Source of the DNA: Verrucomicrobiota bacterium | GTDB taxonomy: Bacteria; Verrucomicrobiota; Verrucomicrobiia; Verrucomicrobiales; Akkermansiaceae | Length of the DNA stretch: 38,976 bases | Assembly (NCBI GenBank): GCA_026397725.1 | Contig: JAPLUI010000249.1 | Location: 1 to 38,976 of the forward strand | Reading direction: 5' to 3' | Shown here: in pieces, positions 33,819 through 38,976 of the stretch | How the letters are laid out: every line of letters starts with the position of its first letter | Position numbering within the stretch: the first letter of the stretch is position 1 | Made by a program: the position numbers and the translations under genes | The notes under the pieces: generated by a model | What the model was told of the DNA's origin: nothing | Databases searched by the model: none | Seen by the model: only the letters and a program-made list of their open reading frames with translations

Positions 33819-35278
33819 AGCCCCTGTTCGCCACCCTGTTCCCGCTCGTCCTCGCCGGCTTCGCCCTTGCGGCGGAGCGCCCGGCCTTGCCATCGGATGT
33901 TTACAAGTCCGTCCTCCGCATCGAGGTGGCCACCCAGGTCCCGGACTACCGCACGCCGTGGAATGCCGGCCGCTTCGGCGGCGGCATCGGCACCGGTTTC
34001 ATCATCGGGAAAAACCAAATCCTGACCAATGCGCACGTCGTTTCCAACGCCCGCCGCGTGCTCATCAACATCTACGGCAGCCCGAAGAAATACCCCGCCA
34101 AGGTTGATTTCATCGCCCATGATTGCGACCTTGCGCTGCTCTCGGTGGAGAATTTCGCCGACTTTGCCGCCTTCCCCGCGTTTTCGCTGGGTGAAATTCC
34201 CAGTCTTGAGTCGCAAGTCCGCGTCATCGGCTATCCGATCGGGGGCGAACGCCTGTCGGTGACCCGCGGCGTCGTTTCACGCATCGATTTCCAGGCTTAC
34301 GCGCACTCCCGCGCCGATTCGCACCTGGTCGTCCAGATCGATGCGGCCATCAACCCCGGCAACTCCGGCGGGCCGGTCGTCCAGGATGGCAAGGTCGTTG
34401 GGGTCGCCTTCCAAGGCTTGCGGCAGGCGGACAACACCGGCTACATCATTCCCACGCCGGTGGTGAAACGCTTTCTCAAGGACATTGAGGATGGCCAATA
34501 CGATCACTATGCGGAACTCGGCATCAGCGAGTTCCCGCTGTTCAATCCCGCCATGCGCAAGGCCCTGGGCCGCCCCGATGATGACAAGGGGGTGCTCGTC
34601 ACCAACGTCGTTCCCACCAGTTCCGCCGATGGCTTCCTCCAGCCCGGTGACATCCTCATGTCCATCAACGGCCTCGCCATCGATAGCGCGGGGATGGTTT
34701 CCATCGATGGTGAGGACGTCAGCTTCAATGAAATCATCGAACGGAAATTCACGGGTGACAAAATCGCCGTGCGTTTCCTCCGCGGCGGCGGCTGGAACGA
34801 CGTCGAGATCGCCCTCAAGCCGCTGGCCTGGTCGCGCATGTATGCCATTGATTATGAAAGCAAACCCCGCTACATCGTCTTTGCGGGGCTGGTTTTCCAA
34901 CCGCTCGACACCAATCTTTTCGGCAGTGTGAAGTTTGATGACATCAACGTCCGCCGCCTGTTTTCCGACTTTGTTCCCAAGGGCCTGTTTCGCGAACAGC
35001 AGGACATCGTCATCCTCTCCCGCGTGGAAAGCGATCCGGTGACCAGCCAGCTTGAGAGCTTCGCCGGCTTTGCCGTGAAAAAGATCAACGGCACGGCCGT
35101 CCGCGATCTCGCCCATGCCTATGAACTGCTCCACCCGCAGGCGGCCCCCGAGTTTTTCGTCATTGAGTTGTACGGCTCCAACCGGCCGGTGGTGATTCCT
35201 GCCGCCAAGGTTGCGGACGCCAACGAACGCGTCCGGAAAAGCTGCGGCATCACCCGCCTCTTCAATCTCGACCGCTGA
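33815..35278 (+). CDS. Deg/HtrA-type periplasmic serine protease
   Basis: A 487-residue protein with a signal peptide (MKPLFATLFPLVLAGFALA). The trypsin-like domain has the triad H74 (TNAHVV), D105 (HDCDLALL) and S184 (GNSGGPVV). A PDZ domain (~215-335, GVLVTNVVPTSSADGFLQPGDIL) follows, then a second PDZ-like region (~340-487). The layout and HDCDLALL motif resemble plant Deg9-type more than E. coli DegP. A protein quality-control role in the envelope is inferred. The start at 33815 is chosen over 33680 because of the signal peptide. folK begins 2 nt after the stop, so the genes are probably cotranscribed. Confidence 0.9.
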   Translation: MKPLFATLFPLVLAGFALAAERPALPSDVYKSVLRIEVATQVPDYRTPWNAGRFGGGIGTGFIIGKNQILTNAHVVSNARRVLINIYGSPKKYPAKVDFIAHDCDLALLSVENFADFAAFPAFSLGEIPSLESQVRVIGYPIGGERLSVTRGVVSRIDFQAYAHSRADSHLVVQIDAAINPGNSGGPVVQDGKVVGVAFQGLRQADNTGYIIPTPVVKRFLKDIEDGQYDHYAELGISEFPLFNPAMRKALGRPDDDKGVLVTNVVPTSSADGFLQPGDILMSINGLAIDSAGMVSIDGEDVSFNEIIERKFTGDKIAVRFLRGGGWNDVEIALKPLAWSRMYAIDYESKPRYIVFAGLVFQPLDTNLFGSVKFDDINVRRLFSDFVPKGLFREQQDIVILSRVESDPVTSQLESFAGFAVKKINGTAVRDLAHAYELLHPQAAPEFFVIELYGSNRPVVIPAAKVADANERVRKSCGITRLFNLDR

Positions 35279-35280
35279 CC

Positions 35281-35787
35281 ATGCCACGCGCCGGTCTCGC
35301 CCTTGGCTCGAATCTCGGGGTTCGCCTTGCCAACCTGCAAGCTGCCCTGGCGTGCCTGCGCCGCCTGGCCCGGCCGGGAGCGGAGTTGTTGCAGGCCCCC
35401 ATCTATCAGACCGCTCCGTGGCATTGCCCGCCCGGCTCGCCGGACTTCTATAACACCGTCGTCGAACTTGACTATGACGGCACGCCCGATGCCTTGCTCC
35501 GGCACACCCAGGCCATCGAGTTCGAACTTGGCCGTCCTGGCGGCGCGGCACGCCATGCGCCGCGACTCATCGACGTCGATCTGCTCTATGTTGACCAGGT
35601 GACCGTGCATGCCGGACGCTTGAGGCTGCCCCACCCGCGCCTCACCCAGCGGCGCTTCGTCCTGCAACCTTTGGCGGATATCCGCCCGGACCTCATGCTG
35701 CCAGGAGATCACGCCAGCATCGCCGAGCATCTCGCCAAGCTCCGCTCCGACGAGCCTGCCCTCACGCTGGTCCGGATAGACTGGTAG
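35281..35787 (+). CDS. folK: 2-amino-4-hydroxy-6-hydroxymethyldihydropteridine pyrophosphokinase
   Basis: A 168-residue cytosolic enzyme of folate synthesis that transfers pyrophosphate from ATP to hydroxymethyl-dihydropterin. Family motifs: GLALGSNLG, Y.T.PW..P..PDFYN.V, the Mg-binding APRLIDVDLLYVD, and LPHPRLTQRRFVLQPLADI. Of normal length. It starts 2 nt after the Deg stop (CGCTGACCATG). No folP or folB is nearby. Confidence 0.95.
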   Translation: MPRAGLALGSNLGVRLANLQAALACLRRLARPGAELLQAPIYQTAPWHCPPGSPDFYNTVVELDYDGTPDALLRHTQAIEFELGRPGGAARHAPRLIDVDLLYVDQVTVHAGRLRLPHPRLTQRRFVLQPLADIRPDLMLPGDHASIAEHLAKLRSDEPALTLVRIDW

Positions 35788-35820
35788 GGGCGTCCCGTCC
35801 AATGTTGTCATCATACCGGC

Positions 35821-36099
35821 ATGAAACTCCACGTCCGCGCCACGCCCAATGCCCGTTGCAGTGAAATCGTGGGCTGGGAGGAGGAGGTGCGGATTGGGCG
35901 GGTGTTGCGGGTGCGGATCGCGGCCCCGCCGCTCGATGGCAAGGCGAATGCGGCGCTGCGGGAGTTCCTGGCCAAGGCGCTGGGACTGTCAAAATCCCAG
36001 GTGACTTTGGAACAGGGCAGTTCGTCCCGCTACAAGACGTTTTCGATTCCGGATGGCACGCTTCCGCCACCCTCATTCAAACCGCAGTGGAGACCCTAG
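35821..36099 (+). CDS. DUF167 (YggU-family) protein
   Basis: A 92-residue protein of the YggU/DUF167 family: MKLHVRATPNAR.SEIVGW at the start, then RV.APP.DGKAN.AL..FLAK.L...K..V.L..G..SR.K. The function is not established in any bacterium. It lies 33 nt after folK, likely in the same operon. Confidence 0.88.
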   Translation: MKLHVRATPNARCSEIVGWEEEVRIGRVLRVRIAAPPLDGKANAALREFLAKALGLSKSQVTLEQGSSSRYKTFSIPDGTLPPPSFKPQWRP

Positions 36100-36141
36100 G
36101 AAGGATTTTTCCCGAAGAATCTTTCTGCTCGAACAATTTTC

Positions 36142-36170
36142 CTTTACAGGGGCGGGGTTTGTCAATAATC
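36142..36170 (+). promoter_or_regulatory. Possible promoter of the haemagglutinin-like gene
   Basis: TTTACA (36142-36147) and TAATCC (36165-36170) with a 17-nt spacer; AATAAT at 36163 is a better hexamer at 15 nt. Weak, by eye only. Confidence 0.25.
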
Positions 36171-36205
36171 CGCTCGCAGGTTAATTTGTCCTACCCGAGA
36201 AACAT

Positions 36206-38976
36206 ATGAAACTGTCCAGAAGAATTGTTTTTAGTGCCAGAGTGGGGTTTACGTTTTACTTCTCCATGGCTGCCGTGGCGAGAGCGAATCCCACGGACGG
36301 GGTGGTTGCCGCGGGGGCTGCCAGCATTGAAGCCGCGGGGAGTGCCCTGAACATCACCACCGCCACGGACAGGACCATCATCAACTGGAATTCCTTCTCG
36401 ATCAGCAGCGGGCAGGTGACCAATTTCATCCAACCGGACGTGTCTTCCGCCGTGCTCAACCGCGTGATCGGCAGCATGCCATCGGAGATTGCCGGGCAAC
36501 TGCTGTCCAATGGCCGGGTGGCCTTGCTCAATGAAAACGGCATTTTCATCACCCAGTCGGGCTCCATCAACACCAACGGCTTCACTGCCTCCACGCTGAA
36601 TCTCAGCGATGCGCAATTCATGGGCAATGGGGGCCTCACCTTCAAGGGCGACTCGGAGGCGGTGGTCAGTAATGCCGGCACGATCCTGGCCCGCCAGGGC
36701 GATGTGTTCCTGATTGGCAAGACGGTCAGCAATTCAGGGCATATTGAAGCCCGCGATGGCAATGTGGCACTGGCGGCAGGTTCGGAAATCATCCTGCAAA
36801 AAGCGGGCGACGGCAGAATGTCCGTCACGATTCCAGCCGGCAGCAAGAAAGGGTCGGTCAACCACAGCGGCACCATCAAGGCGGTGCAGCAGCAACTCCG
36901 CGACAACGGCGGCAATCCCTACGTGCTGGGGATGAATGTGGACCGGAGCGGGGAGATGACGGCAGCGGATTTTGCCAACGCCCAGGTCATTGTGGATGCG
37001 GGGCAGGGCAAGGCGGAGGTTGCCGGGAGCATCCAGGCCGGTTCGCAAGCGGCAGGCGGAGAAATCCAGGTCTCCGGGGCGGAGGTGGTGGTCAAGTCCG
37101 GGGCCAAGCTGGACGTCAGCGGTGACTTCGGTGCCGGCACCATCAAGGTGGGCGGTGGCTATCAGGGCAACGATGGCACGGTTGCCAACGCCCGCAGCAC
37201 CTGGGTGGAAGCGGGGGCCACTTTCACTGCCGACACCCGCGTCGCGGGCGATGGCGGTGATGTCGTCGTGTGGTCCGACCAAGCAACGCGCTTTGCGGGT
37301 TCCATTTCGGCCAAGGGCGGTTCCCTGAGCGGCAACGGCGGACTGGTGGAAGTCTCCGGCAAGAACTATCTGGCGTTCCGGGGGGAGGTCAGCACCCTGG
37401 CCGCCAACGGCAGGGCGGGCACCCTGCTGCTGGACCCCACCAATTTGACCATCCAACTGGCAAGTTCGGATCTCAACGGTGATGGCACGACCGGCGATGA
37501 TGTGGCGGGTGACATTGCGGCCGGCGCCCCTGGAGTGAACAGCGTCATCACCTCGGGAGCCCTTTCCGGCCTCTTGTTAGGCACCTCGATTTCACTGGCC
37601 GCCACCAACGATATTACCGTTGCAGATGCGGTATCCTGGGACAGCCCCAACAGTCTGACGCTCACTGCTGGCAATCAGATCATCACCAATTTCGCACTCA
37701 CCAACGCCGGCTCGGGTGACATTGTCCTGAGCGGTGCCGGCGGGATTCTGCTCAACGCGGATATTGTCACCGGAGGCAATCTTAGCCTCACGAGCGTCAA
37801 CAACGCGATCACCCAAACTGCCGGAATGATCAAAGTCACCGGCATCTCGAACATCGATGCCGGCACGGGGGCCATCACGCTGGCCCAGACGGGAAATGAT
37901 TTCCAGGGTGCGGTGAATCTAACCGGCGGGGTGGTCCATATCGTCGATGCCAATGCGCTGACCCTCGGCGTGCTCAAGACTGGCAATCTGACGGTGGAAG
38001 CCAACCAGGACGGGGCGTCAACGGGCACGCTGAATCTCGGCTCCGGCAAGGTTGACGGCACCCTGAATGCCTTCAGCAACAAAGGCGCGATCACGCAGAC
38101 GGGCGGCCTGACCGTGACCGGCACCTCGAACCTCAATGCCGTGACGGGTGACATCACGCTCACCCAGATCACGAACGATTTCCAGGACGCGGTGACTCTA
38201 GCCGGCGGGGCGGTCCGGATCGCCGACGCCAACGCGCTGACCCTCGGCGTGCTCAACACTGACAATCTGACAGCGGAAGCCAACATGGTCGGGGGGTCAA
38301 CAGGTACGCTGAATCTTGGTTCCGGGACGGTGAACGGCATGCTGGACGCCTTTAGCCACAATGGCTTGATCACGCAGACGGGCGGCCTGACCGTGCTCGG
38401 TGCGTCGAGCTTCGATGCCGCGACGGGTGACATCAAGCTGGACCTGCCGACGAATGATTTTGGGCCGCTCACCTTCAACGGCAGTATTGTTCTGTTCAGG
38501 GAGGATTTTGCCACCGAGATTGTCGGCACCAACACCGCGATGAGTTTGGTGGTTACCGCCAGCGGCGCGATCACCGACGCGGCAGGCACGACCATCGGCG
38601 TGACCGGGCTCGCAACTCTCGATGCCGGAGCCAACGCCATCACGTTGGGCGACAACGCGCTCGACACCACGAATTTCGGCAGCCTGAACCTAACGGGCAC
38701 GGCAGTTGCGATCACTGCGGACAGCGCGACCGAACTAACCGGCGTGACCGCAACGAGCCTTTCGCTCACCGCCAGCGGCGCGATCACCGACGCGGTAGGC
38801 ACGACCATCGGCGTGACCGGACTCGCAACTCTCGATGCCGGAGCCAACGCCATCACGTTGGGCGACAACGCGCTCGACACCACGAATTTCGGCAGCCTGA
38901 ACCTGACGGGCACGGCAGTTGCGATCACTGCGGACAGCGCGACCGAGCTAACCGGCGTGACCGCAACGAGCCTTGC
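36206..38976 (+). CDS. Filamentous-haemagglutinin-type exoprotein, N-terminal part
   Basis: The frame is open from ATG 36206 to the window end (923 codons). A signal peptide (MKLSRRIVFSARVGFTFYFSM..., cleavage near ARA|NP) is followed by the two-partner-secretion/filamentous haemagglutinin N-terminal domain (~30-135): INWNSFSI..G....F.QP...S..LNRV.G..PS.I.G.L.SNGRV.L.N.NGI, then INTNGFTASTL. After that comes a beta-helix region and two families of internal repeats. Members of this family are exported through a TpsB barrel and act as adhesins. No TpsB gene is in view. The start is set by the signal peptide (context CGAGAAACATATG, no Shine-Dalgarno). Confidence 0.88.
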   Translation, partial: MKLSRRIVFSARVGFTFYFSMAAVARANPTDGVVAAGAASIEAAGSALNITTATDRTIINWNSFSISSGQVTNFIQPDVSSAVLNRVIGSMPSEIAGQLLSNGRVALLNENGIFITQSGSINTNGFTASTLNLSDAQFMGNGGLTFKGDSEAVVSNAGTILARQGDVFLIGKTVSNSGHIEARDGNVALAAGSEIILQKAGDGRMSVTIPAGSKKGSVNHSGTIKAVQQQLRDNGGNPYVLGMNVDRSGEMTAADFANAQVIVDAGQGKAEVAGSIQAGSQAAGGEIQVSGAEVVVKSGAKLDVSGDFGAGTIKVGGGYQGNDGTVANARSTWVEAGATFTADTRVAGDGGDVVVWSDQATRFAGSISAKGGSLSGNGGLVEVSGKNYLAFRGEVSTLAANGRAGTLLLDPTNLTIQLASSDLNGDGTTGDDVAGDIAAGAPGVNSVITSGALSGLLLGTSISLAATNDITVADAVSWDSPNSLTLTAGNQIITNFALTNAGSGDIVLSGAGGILLNADIVTGGNLSLTSVNNAITQTAGMIKVTGISNIDAGTGAITLAQTGNDFQGAVNLTGGVVHIVDANALTLGVLKTGNLTVEANQDGASTGTLNLGSGKVDGTLNAFSNKGAITQTGGLTVTGTSNLNAVTGDITLTQITNDFQDAVTLAGGAVRIADANALTLGVLNTDNLTAEANMVGGSTGTLNLGSGTVNGMLDAFSHNGLITQTGGLTVLGASSFDAATGDIKLDLPTNDFGPLTFNGSIVLFREDFATEIVGTNTAMSLVVTASGAITDAAGTTIGVTGLATLDAGANAITLGDNALDTTNFGSLNLTGTAVAITADSATELTGVTATSLSLTASGAITDAVGTTIGVTGLATLDAGANAITLGDNALDTTNFGSLNLTGTAVAITADSATELTGVTATSL
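37808..38470 (+). repeat. 93/94-residue coding repeats in the haemagglutinin
   Basis: Units begin ITQT at 37808, 38090 and 38369 (periods 282 and 279 bp, so one codon was gained or lost). Shared pattern: ITQT.G...V.G.S...A.TG.I.L....NDFQ.AV.L.GG.V.I.DANALTLGVL...NLT.EAN..G.STGTLNLGSG.V.G.L.AFS. The third unit diverges after ~35 residues. Confidence 0.85.
38558..38976 (+). repeat. 71-residue coding repeat, ~98% identical copies
   Basis: A 213-bp unit (38558-38770) is followed by a second copy (38771 to the edge) with only about four mismatches in ~205 bases. It encodes ASGAITDA.GTTIGVTGLA...NFGSLNLTGTAVAIT. The array probably continues beyond the window. Confidence 0.9.

Noticed and set aside
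37675..38928. 417-codon minus-strand frame with internal repeats
   Set aside because: The repeats only mirror those of the haemagglutinin on the plus strand, which has a signal peptide and TPS domain.
37808..38976. CRISPR-like regular repeats
   Set aside because: The units are 213-282 bp, fully coding and in frame, without short repeat/unique spacer alternation.
1..38976. Apparent frequency of GTTAG/CTAAC pentamers
   Set aside because: About 30 occurrences, counted by eye, are not above the number expected for this base composition.

Overview
The window is GC-rich and gene-dense and most likely comes from a Verrucomicrobiota chromosome. This is inference, based on several points. There are large secreted proteins with autotransporter-associated beta-strand repeats and a shared 'DGV-NGI-YFMG' C-terminal module. 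The ketol-acid reductoisomerase is of the Bacteroidetes-like ~350-residue type. There is an isolated verrucomicrobial-style pseudopilin, and Shine-Dalgarno sequences are almost absent. No tRNA, rRNA, CRISPR array, integrase or complete insertion sequence was seen.

Layout. 1-798: the end of a surface protein with 118-residue choice-of-anchor-D-type repeats. 1013-1089: a REP-like palindrome. 1126-4620 (minus): ilvC and a secreted GH127-type glycosidase with its own terminator. 5096-14335 (plus): two very large secreted proteins that share a signal peptide style, a C-terminal module and a homologous ~195-nt leader. 14550-15527: a membrane-anchored Lnb/DUF4105-domain protein. 15826-16556: rpmI and rplT without infC. 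16814-19891: a secreted tricorn-like S41 protease. 20048-20749 (minus): a pseudopilin. 20997-25204 (plus): a nucleotidyltransferase and a fused sugar kinase/UDPGP-type pyrophosphorylase. 25244-31497 (minus): mreB-mreC-mreD-mrdA-rng, a cell-elongation operon. 31755-33641 (minus): a P1B-4-type metal ATPase. 33815-36099 (plus): a Deg-type protease, folK and a DUF167 protein. 36206 to the edge: the start of a filamentous-haemagglutinin-type exoprotein with nearly identical internal repeats.

How the genes fit together. Much of the window serves the envelope: secreted adhesin-like or matrix proteins, periplasmic proteases, a pseudopilin and the Mre/PBP2 elongation machinery. The kinase/pyrophosphorylase pair probably makes an activated sugar, perhaps for surface glycans, but its substrate cannot be read from sequence.

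The most interesting signals are regulatory. (1) The two giant secreted-protein genes share a gap-free ~127-nt leader that starts at the same GCTTGACACC block. It contains a hairpin at the identical offset with a compensatory base-pair change. (2) Five genes that start with ATGA (4620 minus, 5096, 8579, 14550, 33815) are preceded by a 3- to 6-codon mini-ORF whose TGA stop overlaps the start codon. In a genome segment that almost lacks ribosome-binding sites, this suggests initiation by termination-reinitiation. (3) A fusion joins an FKP/HddA-like kinase (N-terminal) to a UDPGP-family pyrophosphorylase (C-terminal), the reverse of the known FKP order.
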